A stretch of 64,000 bases of DNA from Clostridia bacterium (GTDB lineage: Bacteria; Bacillota; Clostridia; Oscillospirales; Acutalibacteraceae). Below the pieces are notes generated by a model, which saw nothing but the letters and a program-made list of their open reading frames with translations, was not told the origin of the DNA and searched no databases. The stretch lies in NCBI GenBank assembly GCA_017517865.1, contig JAFWYB010000025.1, positions 26,178-90,177 on the forward strand, read 5' to 3'. Made by a program: the position numbers and the translations under genes. This document shows, one piece after another, positions 16,877-26,852 of the stretch. Within the stretch, counting starts at the first letter, position 1; each line of letters opens with the position of its first letter.

Positions 16877-17466
16877 TAAAGCTTGACAGACCGATAATAG
16901 TTGAGGGTAAGTACGATGCTGTAAAGCTCGCCAACATAATCGACGGACTGATAATTAAAACTGACGGCTTCGGAATATTCAACGATAAGGAAAAGCAGGC
17001 GCTTTTAAGGCGGCTCGCGGCGGAAAAGGGCATAATAGTTCTCACCGACAGCGATTCTGCGGGCTTTCTTATCCGCAATTTCATCAAACAGACCGTGCCT
17101 GCCGACAAAATCACCCACGTATACATTCCCGATGTTTTCGGCAAGGAAAAGCGCAAGACCGAGGCTTCAAAGGAGGGTAAGCTGGGTGTTGAGGGCATAA
17201 AGGAGGAAATACTTCTTGAGGCTTTCAGAAAAGCGGGGATAGGCTGTGAGAAAAAAGAAAGCACAGAGCCCGTAAGACAAATTACAAACATTGATCTGTA
17301 CGAATACGGCCTTTCGGGAGGAGCTGACAGTAAGGCTAAAAGAAAAGCACTTCTGAAAGCTTTATCCTTGCCTGAAAGAATGTCGTCTTCATCAATGGTA
17401 AAGGTGCTTAACTGCTTTGTAACCTACGAAGAATTTATAAATAAGGTAAAGGAGCTTGAATTATGA
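16873..17466 (+). CDS. rnmV: ribonuclease M5 (Toprim-type, 5S rRNA maturation)
   Basis: Toprim nuclease that processes 5S rRNA precursors in Firmicutes. The 197-residue protein starts with a Toprim fold: Glu in IIVEGKYDA (about residue 10) and the DxD motif in VLTDSDSAG (about 56-62), followed by a C-terminal domain with [15 protein letters not shown]. Toprim plus this tail matches RNase M5. It overlaps holA and ispF by 4 nt each (ATGA), so the three are translationally coupled. Confidence 0.88.
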   Translation: MIKLDRPIIVEGKYDAVKLANIIDGLIIKTDGFGIFNDKEKQALLRRLAAEKGIIVLTDSDSAGFLIRNFIKQTVPADKITHVYIPDVFGKEKRKTEASKEGKLGVEGIKEEILLEAFRKAGIGCEKKESTEPVRQITNIDLYEYGLSGGADSKAKRKALLKALSLPERMSSSSMVKVLNCFVTYEEFINKVKELEL

Positions 17467-17930
17467 GAATAGGACACGGCTACGACGTACATAAGCTTGT
17501 TGAAGGAAGACCGCTTATTATAGGCGGTGTTGAAATTGAATATGAAAAGGGGCTTCTCGGTCACTCCGATGCAGACGTGCTTCTTCACGCCATTTCCGAT
17601 GCGCTTCTGGGTGCGGCGGCTCTGGGCGATATCGGTGCTCATTTTCCCGATACAGACCCTCAGTACAAGGGTGCCGACAGCCTTGTGCTTTTAAGAGAGG
17701 TGTGCAATCTTATAAGAAAGCAGGGCTATGAAATTGAAAATATAGATTCTACTATTCTTGCTCAAAGACCCAAGCTACGTCCTTATATTGACGAAATGAG
17801 AGCGAGAATATCTGCCTATTCAAATATTGATATAGATTGTATCAGTATAAAGGCAACAACCGAAGAAGGGCTCGGCTTTACCGGTGAAGGACTCGGCATA
17901 GCTGCCCACGCGGTTTGCCTGCTCAAATAA
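17463..17930 (+). CDS. ispF: 2-C-methyl-D-erythritol 2,4-cyclodiphosphate synthase
   Basis: IspF makes the cyclodiphosphate in the non-mevalonate isoprenoid pathway. The 155-residue length is normal. The zinc ligands are in GYDVHKL (Asp8, His10) and in the [10 protein letters not shown] region (His42), with [10 protein letters not shown] and [16 protein letters not shown] as substrate loops. Near the C-terminus, [20 protein letters not shown] is the family signature. It is the last gene before a bidirectional terminator. Confidence 0.97.
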   Translation: MRIGHGYDVHKLVEGRPLIIGGVEIEYEKGLLGHSDADVLLHAISDALLGAAALGDIGAHFPDTDPQYKGADSLVLLREVCNLIRKQGYEIENIDSTILAQRPKLRPYIDEMRARISAYSNIDIDCISIKATTEEGLGFTGEGLGIAAHAVCLLK

Positions 17931-17935
17931 AAACA

Positions 17936-17968
17936 ACAGCGGAGAAGTGATATTCTCCGCTGTAATTT
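17936..17968. terminator. bidirectional intrinsic terminator between ispF and ligA
   Basis: A perfect 11-bp stem, ACAGCGGAGAA (17936-17946) and TTCTCCGCTGT (17953-17963), loop GTGATA, with AATTTTTTAA on the right and TTGTTTTTATT when read leftward. It serves both converging genes. Confidence 0.92.
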
Positions 17969-17969
17969 T

Positions 17970-20009
<2,040 letters not shown>

Positions 20010-20972
20010 TTACAGATTACCTTTTTCAAATTCTGTTCTGAACCACACATCGTCTATGGTGAACTCTTTTTTGTTCAGATAGCTGAGCTCACCTGCATCG
20101 GTGGTGAAATCAAAAATCAGCTTATATGAGCAAAGGCACTGCTTTTTATAGCCAAGCTTTTTATTAAGCTCGTTTGTGCCGTATTTTCCGTCGCCTAAAA
20201 GCGGGTGGCCTATTGAAGCCATATGTGCTCTTATCTGATGTGTACGGCCGGTGAGCAGGTCAACCTCAACAAGGCTGAGCCCGTTTTTATAACCGAGAAC
20301 ACGGTATTTTGTCTTTATGAATTTGCTTTCGTCACTGCTCTTTTTAGAAACAAAAACCTTGTTTTTCTTTTCATCCTTAACGAGATAGCCCTCAAGGGTA
20401 TCGGCTTCTTTTTTCAGCTTGCCGTGCACAATGCAAAGGTAAAGCTTATGAAGCTCTCTGTCCTTCATCTTCTGATTGAGAATACGAAGAGCCTCTGCCG
20501 TTTTTGCGCAAATAACAATACCGCTTGTGTTTCGGTCTATACGGTTTACAAGAGCGGGAGTAAATGAGCTTTCCTCATCGGGATGCCACTCACCCTTTTC
20601 GTAAAGGTAGCGCTTTGTTCTGCCTATAAGCGTGTCAATAAATTCTCTGTCGTCAGGGTGGGAGAGTACGCCGACTTTTTTGTTAAGAAGAATGACATTT
20701 TCGTCCTCGTAAACTATATCGAGGTTTTTCGATGCCTTCATAAAGTCGTAAACGGTTTCCTTTTGCACAAAGAATTCGTCGTTGATATACATATCCACCA
20801 CGTCGCCGGTATTAAGCCTTGTTGATATTTCGGCTCTTTTACCGTTGACCTTTATACGCTTGAGACGAATGTACTTATACATAAGTGCCTTGGGGAGATT
20901 AGGGTAGCTTTTGGTCAGAAACTTATCAAGCCTCTGATTGCTGTCGTTTTTTTCTATTGTTACACTTTTCAA
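20010..20972 (-). CDS. RluA-family (RluC/D-type) 23S rRNA pseudouridine synthase
   Basis: Converts uridine to pseudouridine in rRNA or tRNA. The N-terminal S4 RNA-binding domain (NQRLDKFLTKSYPNLP) is followed by the catalytic domain with Asp in NRIDRNTSGIVI and the motif GRTHQIRAHMASIGHPLLGD. I chose a TTG start at 20972 (320 residues), preceded by AGGGAG; an ATG at 21023 would place translation inside a TATAAT box (21004-21009, read on the minus strand). The exact modified position cannot be told from sequence. Confidence 0.9.
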   Translation of the reverse strand: MKSVTIEKNDSNQRLDKFLTKSYPNLPKALMYKYIRLKRIKVNGKRAEISTRLNTGDVVDMYINDEFFVQKETVYDFMKASKNLDIVYEDENVILLNKKVGVLSHPDDREFIDTLIGRTKRYLYEKGEWHPDEESSFTPALVNRIDRNTSGIVICAKTAEALRILNQKMKDRELHKLYLCIVHGKLKKEADTLEGYLVKDEKKNKVFVSKKSSDESKFIKTKYRVLGYKNGLSLVEVDLLTGRTHQIRAHMASIGHPLLGDGKYGTNELNKKLGYKKQCLCSYKLIFDFTTDAGELSYLNKKEFTIDDVWFRTEFEKGNL

Positions 20973-21059
20973 AGATGATGCTCCCTTTTGAAATATTTGG
21001 AATATTATAACATAAAAAAACAAAATAGGAAAGTATGTAATCGGAATTTATAAAAATAC

Positions 21060-21088
21060 TTGATAAGTGAACTTTAATTTGTTATAAT
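21060..21088 (+). promoter_or_regulatory. promoter of small RNA copy 1
   Basis: TTGATA (21060-21065), 17-bp spacer, TATAAT (21083-21088). The predicted start near 21095 falls at the first base of the RNA closing stem, the same layout as for copy 2. Confidence 0.75.
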
Positions 21089-21094
21089 AACAGT

Positions 21095-21268
21095 ACCACA
21101 CTAAAAATATAATATTAAAAAACACGGGAAGTGGGCATATTTTTACTCAGGTAAAAATGCTGACTTCTATTTCCTCATTTTTCGTGTGGTAATATATTTT
21201 TAGTGTGGTAGCTAATCGAGTCTGCATTTTTCGTGTGTGCTGATTTCGGTTGGCACACACTTTTTATT
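21095..21268 (+). ncRNA. candidate structured small RNA, copy 1
   Basis: About 174 nt with its own promoter and terminator. A perfect 16-bp closing stem pairs 21096-21111 with 21193-21208. Inside, 21135-21146 pairs with GTAAAAATGC (21151-21160). The same segment is also complementary to GCATTTTT (21224-21231) downstream. A terminator hairpin GTGTGTGC (21233-21240) / GCACACAC (21253-21260) with loop TTCG and T5 ends it. A second copy at 35901-36072 keeps the architecture with compensatory changes. I do not recognise a known Rfam family. It lies upstream of the FN3 gene but terminates before it. Confidence 0.75.
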
Positions 21269-21313
21269 TTTTAAAGGAGGTTGTTAAAATTATCTGAATA
21301 TTTCAGCCCTGTA

Positions 21314-21342
21314 TTGACTTTTCTTGCACGCAGTGGTAAATT
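21314..21342 (+). promoter_or_regulatory. promoter of the FN3 protein gene
   Basis: TTGACT (21314-21319), 17-bp spacer, TAAATT (21337-21342), followed by AGGAGG and the ATG at 21385. An unused-looking AAAGGAGG at about 21273 precedes a tiny TTG-started frame and is not called as a gene. Confidence 0.65.
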
Positions 21343-21384
21343 AAAACTGTAATGAATTATTACAAATTATTAAGGAGGATTTTT

Positions 21385-23265
21385 ATGAAAAAATTATTAT
21401 CATCAATCGCCCTTGTTCTTTCGGTGCTGATGATTTTTGCTTTCAGCACTTCAGCTGAAGAAGCAACCGTTCAGTTCGATTTCAACGACGGAGTTACAGA
21501 AACACTCACAATCGGAGCAAACGAAACCAATTCGGTGCCCGTTATTACAAACAAAGAGGTTGGCGGCGTTGTTTACGATTTCGTCGGCTGGCTCGGCAGT
21601 GACGGCAACTATTACACCGCAGATGAAATCTTTGCCGATTATTCCGACGGCATACCCTCAATTCTCAGCTACAAGGCAGTTTATACCGATGAAGTAACTG
21701 TTTGTGCACATTCATTCACAAATTATGTTTCGGATAATAACGCTACATACACTGCCGACGGCACAAAAACTGCATACTGTGACCTTGAGTGCGGCGAAAC
21801 AGATACAATCACCGACGAGGGTACAATGCTTGTTCTCGGCAAGAGTGCCAAGGTTACAGCTTCTCAGTCAACAAGCGTTGTAAAGCTTACCTGGTCAGCA
21901 GTTGAGGGCGCAACAGGCTACGGCGTATATGCTGAAGTTGACGGTGAATGGGCAGAGGTAGCAGTTTTAAGCGGTACCACATACAGAGTTACAGAGCTTT
22001 CAGCAGGTCAGGTTTATAAATTCTGCATCAAGGCTTATGCAGCTGATGACGAAAACACCGTATTTGCTCCCGAGGGTGCCGAAATAACAACGGCAACAGA
22101 GCCCGCAGTTCCCGCAAAAATCTCTGCAACACAGTCAGAAAGCGTTATCAAGCTTTCATGGACAAAGAGCGAAGGCGCAACAGGCTACAGAGTATATCAG
22201 TACAGCGCAAGCAAGGGCAAGTATGTTGTAAAGGCATCAGTAAAGACCACAAGCTACAGAGTTACAGGCCTTGCAGCCGGAGCGGCACATAAATTCAAAA
22301 TCAAGCCTTATGTAAAGCTCAGTGACGGCGCAGTTATCTGGGGTGAGGCTTCAGGCGTTTTCTATTCAGCAACAGAGCCTAAGGCAACAGCAAAAATTAC
22401 CGCAACTCAGACAACAAGTGCAATTACTCTTAAGTGGGCTGAGAGCAAGGGCGCAACAGGTTACAGAGTATATCAGTACAGCCCCAGCAAGGGCACTTAT
22501 GTGCTTAAGACATCACTCAAGGGCACAACAACCTATAAGAGAACAGGTCTCAGCTCAGGTACAGCTTATAAATTCCAGATTACTCCCTATGTAAAGCTCA
22601 GCGACGGCACTGTTATTTTCGGTGCGGCAAAGGCAATCAGCACAGCAACAGAACCAAAGACTCCCAAATCAGCTACGGCTGCTCCCTTCTCAACTGCTGC
22701 TTATCTTTCATGGAAGGCAAACGGCGCAGCAACAGGCTACAGAGTATATAAATATAGCACAAGCAAGGCAAAGTTTGTAAAGATTGCTACCGTAAAGGAT
22801 ACCTATTATTTTGAAGAGGGACTTAAGGCAGGAACAACATACAAATTCAGAATTGAGCCTTATGTAAAGCTCAGCAACGGTACTGTAATTGCTGGTACAC
22901 CCACAACAACAATCACAGTAAAAACCGATAAGACCTACGCTTATTATTCAGACATTCCAAAGTTTGTAGATGTAGGTAAATACTTTGGTGTTAAGTGCCT
23001 TGAAAAAGAAACCGATTACGAAGACGGACTTAAGCTTATCACTTATTGTTACAGCCTTGAGGATATTGCTGAAGCAATCGAAGATAACGGCAAGAGCCTT
23101 GATGCCGTAATATACGAAAGCAAGAATTACGGATATATGGACGGTTACAGTGAAAGCGGTGCAGAATTCATTTATTATTACTATCCCTCCAAGGAAGTTA
23201 TAGTAATGTTAGGTTACTTTGCTTCAGAGGGCATTCTCACCGTAACCTCAATTACACAAGCATAA
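21385..23265 (+). CDS. secreted fibronectin type III repeat protein
   Basis: Surface or secreted protein, substrate unknown. The 626-residue product starts at the ATG behind AGGAGGATTTTT; an upstream start at 21352 is not supported. A signal peptide (KKLLSSIALVLSVLMIFAFS, cleavage near TSA) is followed by an InlB/Listeria-Bacteroides-like beta repeat (about 30-105), then four FN3 domains of about 92 residues with recurring GATGYRVYQYS and YKFKIKPYVKLSDG motifs, and a unique C-terminal domain of about 100 residues (YSDIPKFVDVGKYF). No sortase motif or membrane anchor is seen. Confidence 0.85.
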   Translation: MKKLLSSIALVLSVLMIFAFSTSAEEATVQFDFNDGVTETLTIGANETNSVPVITNKEVGGVVYDFVGWLGSDGNYYTADEIFADYSDGIPSILSYKAVYTDEVTVCAHSFTNYVSDNNATYTADGTKTAYCDLECGETDTITDEGTMLVLGKSAKVTASQSTSVVKLTWSAVEGATGYGVYAEVDGEWAEVAVLSGTTYRVTELSAGQVYKFCIKAYAADDENTVFAPEGAEITTATEPAVPAKISATQSESVIKLSWTKSEGATGYRVYQYSASKGKYVVKASVKTTSYRVTGLAAGAAHKFKIKPYVKLSDGAVIWGEASGVFYSATEPKATAKITATQTTSAITLKWAESKGATGYRVYQYSPSKGTYVLKTSLKGTTTYKRTGLSSGTAYKFQITPYVKLSDGTVIFGAAKAISTATEPKTPKSATAAPFSTAAYLSWKANGAATGYRVYKYSTSKAKFVKIATVKDTYYFEEGLKAGTTYKFRIEPYVKLSNGTVIAGTPTTTITVKTDKTYAYYSDIPKFVDVGKYFGVKCLEKETDYEDGLKLITYCYSLEDIAEAIEDNGKSLDAVIYESKNYGYMDGYSESGAEFIYYYYPSKEVIVMLGYFASEGILTVTSITQA

Positions 23266-23280
23266 TAAATTAATAAAAAA

Positions 23281-23312
23281 ACAAGACCCCATAGCGGGTC
23301 TTGTTTTTTTTA
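23281..23312 (+). terminator. intrinsic terminator after the FN3 gene
   Basis: Perfect stem ACAAGACCC (23281-23289) / GGGTCTTGT (23296-23304) followed by T7. The next 160 bp hold only a weak promoter-like TTGATT/TAAAAT pair before the CofE-like gene. Confidence 0.9.
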
Positions 23313-23473
23313 TATCATTACAGTATTTGTCATTTTATACAAAAATTTTTTTATGAAAAATAATAATATTCAACACTGAAATATTGATTTCTTTCTTTCA
23401 TAGTGATAAAATATGAAAGTATTAGTATCGAGTTACTCGGAATTGATAACATTACTATTAAGGGGTAATAAAT

Positions 23474-24667
23474 ATGCAAAGAAGAACAGGTACAATTTCA
23501 AGAGGTATCCGTTGTCCTATCATCCGTGAGGGCGACGACCTTGCAAAGATTGTTTGCGACAGTGTTGTTGAGGCTGCAGAATGTGACGGCTTTGAGCTCA
23601 GAGATAAGGACGTTGTTGCAGTAACGGAATCAATCCTTGCAAGAAGTCAGGGCAACTATGCTTCTGTTGATGCAATCGCAAAGGATGTTAAAGCAAAGCT
23701 TGGCGGAGATACAGTTGGTGTTATTTTCCCCATTCTTTCAAGAAACCGTTTTGCTATATGCCTTAAGGGTATTGCTATGGGCTGTAAGAAGATCGTTCTT
23801 ATGCTCAGCTATCCCAGCGACGAGGTAGGTAATCATCTTCTCACTTATGACCAGCTCGATGAAGCAGGTGTAAATCCTTACAGCGATGTTCTTTCACTTG
23901 CAAAATACCGCGAGCTTTTCGGCGAAAACAAGCACGAGTTCACAGGCGTTGACTATGTTGACTACTATTCACAGATTATCACCGAAGCAGGTGCAGAGTG
24001 TGAGGTTGTTTTTGCTAACCAGGCAAAGGCAATTCTTGATTATACAGACTGCGTTCTCACATGTGATATTCACACAAGAGCACGCACAAAGCGTCTCCTC
24101 AAGGCAGCAGGTGCCAAGGTTGTCTGCGGTATGGACGATATTCTCACAGCGTCTGTTGACGGAAGCGGCTTTAATGCAGATTTCGGCCTTCTCGGCTCAA
24201 ACAAGTCAACAGAGGATATGATCAAGCTTTTCCCCAAGGATTGTAATGAGTTTGTAAATAAGGCACAGCAGTACCTTATTGAAAAAACAGGTAAGCATAT
24301 TGAGGTTATGGTTTACGGTGACGGTGCTTTCAAGGATCCTCAGGGTAAAATATGGGAGCTTGCAGACCCCTGCGTTTCACCGGGCTATACTGCAGGCCTT
24401 GAGGGTACTCCCAACGAGCTCAAGCTCAAGTACCTTGCTGATAACGATTTCAAAGACCTTTCGGGCGATGAGCTCAAGAAGGCTATCAGCGAAAGAATCA
24501 AGGAAAAGGGCGAGGAAAGCCTTGTAGGAAATATGGCTTCTCAGGGTACAACTCCCAGAAAGTTTACAGACCTTATCGGCTCACTCTGCGACCTTACAAG
24601 CGGCTCAGGCGACAAGGGTACACCCGTTGTTCTTGTTCAGGGCTATTTCGATAATTACACAAACTGA
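23474..24667 (+). CDS. coenzyme F420-0:L-glutamate ligase-like (CofE family) protein
   Basis: A 397-residue member of the CofE/FbiB-N fold, which in archaea and actinobacteria adds glutamate to F420-0 with GTP. Family-like segments are VVAVTESILARSQGNY, IFPILSRNRF, and a C-terminal LVQGYFDNYT. It is longer than archaeal CofE (about 250 residues). No other F420 biosynthesis gene is in the window and most clostridia do not make F420, so the real substrate may be another gamma-glutamyl acceptor. RBS AGGGG precedes the start. It is followed by guaA, not obviously in the same pathway. Confidence 0.75.
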   Translation: MQRRTGTISRGIRCPIIREGDDLAKIVCDSVVEAAECDGFELRDKDVVAVTESILARSQGNYASVDAIAKDVKAKLGGDTVGVIFPILSRNRFAICLKGIAMGCKKIVLMLSYPSDEVGNHLLTYDQLDEAGVNPYSDVLSLAKYRELFGENKHEFTGVDYVDYYSQIITEAGAECEVVFANQAKAILDYTDCVLTCDIHTRARTKRLLKAAGAKVVCGMDDILTASVDGSGFNADFGLLGSNKSTEDMIKLFPKDCNEFVNKAQQYLIEKTGKHIEVMVYGDGAFKDPQGKIWELADPCVSPGYTAGLEGTPNELKLKYLADNDFKDLSGDELKKAISERIKEKGEESLVGNMASQGTTPRKFTDLIGSLCDLTSGSGDKGTPVVLVQGYFDNYTN

Positions 24668-24675
24668 TTTTAATT

Positions 24676-24697
24676 AGGGCAACCTGTCGGTTGCCCT
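24676..24697 (+). terminator. hairpin between the CofE-like gene and guaA
   Basis: Perfect 9-bp stem AGGGCAACC / GGTTGCCCT with loop TGTC, but the following sequence ATTGGTATAG has no T-run, so termination may be weak or factor-assisted. Confidence 0.55.
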
Positions 24698-24742
24698 ATT
24701 GGTATAGTTAATTTTTAATAATATATATCGGGAGGAATTAAT

Positions 24743-25744
24743 ATGGATTCAAACAAAAGACCTGACACAATGGCTCGTATTACCACAAAAGAGCTTGCCG
24801 ACGAATTTATTGCCGAGCAGGTTAAGGCAGTGCGTGAGCAGGTAGGCGACAAGAAGGTGCTTCTTGCACTTTCCGGCGGTGTTGACTCATCTGTTGTTGC
24901 AGCTCTTCTTATCAAGGCTATCGGAAAGCAGCTTGTTTGTGTACACGTAAACCATGGCCTTATGCGCAAAAATGAAAGCGAAAACGTAATAGAGGTTTTC
25001 AGAAACGGACTTGACGCTAATCTTATTTATGTAGATGCAACCGACCGTTTCCTTGATCTTCTTAAAGACGTAAGCGAGCCCGAAAAGAAGCGTAAAATTA
25101 TCGGTGCAGAGTTTATCAATGTTTTTGCAGATGAAGCAAGAAAGCTTGACGGCATTTCATTCCTTGCACAGGGCACAATCTATCCCGATATTCTCGAAAG
25201 CGTTAAGCAGGCAGAGGGCAAGAAGGCAGTTAAGTCACATCACAATGTAGGTGGCCTTCCCGAAGACCTTGAATTTGAGCTCGTAGAGCCCATCAAGCTT
25301 CTCTTCAAGGACGAGGTACGTGTTGTAGGTGAAGCACTCGGACTTCCCCACGCTATGGTTTACCGTCAGCCCTTCCCGGGCCCCGGCCTCGGTGTACGTT
25401 GCCTTGGTGCAATTACCCGTGACAGACTTGAAGCACTCCGTGAGGCAGATGCAATTCTCCGTGAGGAATTCGACCTTAACGGCCTTGCAGAAAAGGTATG
25501 GCAGTACTTCGTTGTTGTTCCCGATATGAAGAGCGTAGGCGTTAAAGATGACAGCCGCTATGAAGGCTGGCCCGCAATCATCAGAGCAGTTAACACAAAG
25601 GATGCCATGACAGCAACCATCGAAGAAATTCCTTACGCTGTACTCCACAAGATTACAGCCCGCATCACAAGCGAAGTAAACGGCATCAACCGTGTCCTCT
25701 TCGACCTCACCCCGAAGCCGACAGGAACGATAGAGTGGGAATAA
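24743..25744 (+). CDS. guaA: GMP synthetase, ATP-pyrophosphatase subunit (no glutaminase domain)
   Basis: Converts XMP to GMP. The product is 333 residues, covering only the synthetase part: the ATP-PPase P-loop LSGGVDSS at 43-50, LAQGTIYPDILES, HHNVGGLP, the XMP-binding HAMVYRQPFPGPGLGVR, and the dimerisation end terminating in IEWE. The usual N-terminal class I glutamine amidotransferase (about 190 residues) is missing and is not encoded upstream here, so the enzyme uses free ammonia or a separate subunit as in archaea. GGAGG precedes the ATG. Its last codons form the attachment core of the mobile elements. Confidence 0.93.
   Translation: MDSNKRPDTMARITTKELADEFIAEQVKAVREQVGDKKVLLALSGGVDSSVVAALLIKAIGKQLVCVHVNHGLMRKNESENVIEVFRNGLDANLIYVDATDRFLDLLKDVSEPEKKRKIIGAEFINVFADEARKLDGISFLAQGTIYPDILESVKQAEGKKAVKSHHNVGGLPEDLEFELVEPIKLLFKDEVRVVGEALGLPHAMVYRQPFPGPGLGVRCLGAITRDRLEALREADAILREEFDLNGLAEKVWQYFVVVPDMKSVGVKDDSRYEGWPAIIRAVNTKDAMTATIEEIPYAVLHKITARITSEVNGINRVLFDLTPKPTGTIEWE
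25733..25744 (+). repeat. attachment core copy 1 (guaA 3' end)
   Basis: GAGTGGGAATAA encodes the final residues EWE and stop of GuaA. Exact copies occur at 43446-43457 and 60601-60612. Integration here keeps the guaA reading frame intact. Confidence 0.88.
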
Positions 25745-25754
25745 AATTAAAAAT

Positions 25755-25798
25755 ACCCGAAAGCCTTGTAAAATCTAGGTTTTCGGGTTAATTTTTTT
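25755..25798. terminator. terminator at the left end of element 1
   Basis: Stem ACCCGAAA (25755-25762) / TTTCGGGT (25781-25788) with an inner CCT/AGG, then TAATTTTTTT. It lies inside the element, so guaA now ends at an element-borne terminator. Read leftward, ATTTTTAATTTT also follows the stem, so it may serve the XRE gene as well. Confidence 0.8.
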
Positions 25799-25800
25799 GC

Positions 25801-25835
25801 TTTTGAGTACAATTTGAGTTCAAAAAATTGAGTAT
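25801..25835 (+). repeat. arm-type repeats, left end of element 1
   Basis: TTTTGAGTACA (25801-25811) and ATTTGAGTTCA (25812-25822) are tandem 11-bp repeats, followed by ATTGAGTAT (25827-25835). The first contains TTTGAGTAC, repeated in the same orientation at 43334-43342 near the right end. They are likely integrase arm-binding sites. Confidence 0.65.
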
Positions 25836-25864
25836 AACAATTCAAGCAGGGGAGAGTGCTTGAT

Positions 25865-26455
25865 TTATTTAGGTATTGCACCTGAACGTTGAAGTTCCAT
25901 CTCAATGGCTTCAATGTAATCTTTCATTTCATTCATAACATCAAGAATAGATTGCTCATTTGTGTCGCCGTATTTAGCGGCACTTTTTTCATATCCATAG
26001 GTAATTTTCTCCCACTTTAATATGTCTTTGAAAACGTCATCAGACTTTAACATAAAAGCAAGACTTTGTGCATTTGAATCTGTGCCGTTCACTTTGGCAT
26101 TAAAAAACTGCGAAACAAAAGGATTTATCTCGAATGTAACTGTTTCGGGAATAAGTCCGTCATCCTCACCGCGTTCACCTTTAATAACAAGAAGATTGGT
26201 TTTAATGAGCATAAGGAGAAGTCCCATAAAATCGCCTTTAGTTTCAAGACGGATATTATTATCTATTCCTGATATTGCAAAAGAACTTACACCGAGAGCA
26301 TCAGCAATCTTTTCAATTTGCTGCGCTTGCGGTGTCATTTTATTTGTCTCATATTTTCTTATTGATACAGGGTGTATACCGCTAAGGTCAGCAAGCTCTC
26401 CTTGAGTTATACCCATACGTGTTCTTAAATATCTAATCTTATCGCCTATTGTCAT
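25865..26455 (-). CDS. XRE-family regulator of element 1
   Basis: A 196-residue protein with an N-terminal helix-turn-helix (KIRYLRTRMGITQGELADLSGIHP, read in two parts: TRMGITQGELADLSG is the recognition unit, residues about 12-27) and a helical C-terminal domain of unknown function. AAAGGAAG precedes the ATG. It is divergent from xis-int across a 196-bp region with palindromic operators, so it probably controls excision. It could be a repressor or an activator; the sequence does not decide. Confidence 0.88.
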   Translation of the reverse strand: MTIGDKIRYLRTRMGITQGELADLSGIHPVSIRKYETNKMTPQAQQIEKIADALGVSSFAISGIDNNIRLETKGDFMGLLLMLIKTNLLVIKGERGEDDGLIPETVTFEINPFVSQFFNAKVNGTDSNAQSLAFMLKSDDVFKDILKWEKITYGYEKSAAKYGDTNEQSILDVMNEMKDYIEAIEMELQRSGAIPK

Positions 26456-26575
26456 AGCACACTTCCTTTCTTTGTAGTCAGGTCACTACTTATTATATAT
26501 CAAAGAAAGTCAAAAGTCTATACTTTTGATTAAAATCGTTGAATATGAACTAAATGTAAACAATAAAATCACCTC

Positions 26576-26628
26576 TTGACAAAATGTAGCGATATCGCTA
26601 TAATAGTAAATGTAGCGAGTAGGCTACA
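26576..26628 (+). promoter_or_regulatory. xis-int promoter of element 1 with palindromic operators
   Basis: Consensus TTGACA (26576-26581), 17-bp spacer, TATAAT (26599-26604). The perfect palindrome TAGCGATATCGCTA (26587-26600) occupies the spacer, and a second site TGTAGCGAGTAGGCTACA (26611-26628) lies at the start region. Binding there would block the promoter. Confidence 0.8.
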
Positions 26629-26651
26629 AGATATATAAAGGAGGTGAACCA

Positions 26652-26840
26652 ATGACAACAGAAAAGAAAATCTATATTACAGCACCTGAAATGGCAGAAA
26701 TGCTAGGTGTATCCCTCGGACACGCTTATAAGATTATAAGAAGTCTGAATCAGGAACTAAAAAAAGATGGCTACATTGTGATTGCCGGTAAAGTTCCAAA
26801 GGGTTATTTTGAAAAGCGCTGGTTTGGTTACAGTGCGTAA
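26652..26840 (+). CDS. excisionase-like small DNA-binding protein, element 1
   Basis: A 62-residue winged-helix/MerR-like HTH protein (ITAPEMAEMLGVSLGHAYKI followed by IRSLNQELKKDGY), preceding the integrase by 12 nt with an AAGGAGG site. Small proteins with this motif next to int act as excisionases or recombination directionality factors in clostridial elements. A homologue precedes the integrase of element 2. Confidence 0.82.
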   Translation: MTTEKKIYITAPEMAEMLGVSLGHAYKIIRSLNQELKKDGYIVIAGKVPKGYFEKRWFGYSA

Positions 26841-26852
26841 GGAGGTAAAAAC

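Noticed and set aside
20973-21023. Upstream ATG start for the pseudouridine synthase
   Set aside because: It would place translation inside a TATAAT box; the TTG at 20972 has AGGGAG at good spacing and starts at the S4 domain.
21271-21350. Tiny TTG-started ORF behind AAAGGAGG at about 21273
   Set aside because: It follows the small-RNA terminator directly and has no promoter of its own; the 24-codon product has no recognisable character.
22100-22930. Tandem DNA repeat in the FN3 gene
   Set aside because: The repetition reflects homologous protein domains of about 92 residues, not a satellite or CRISPR array.
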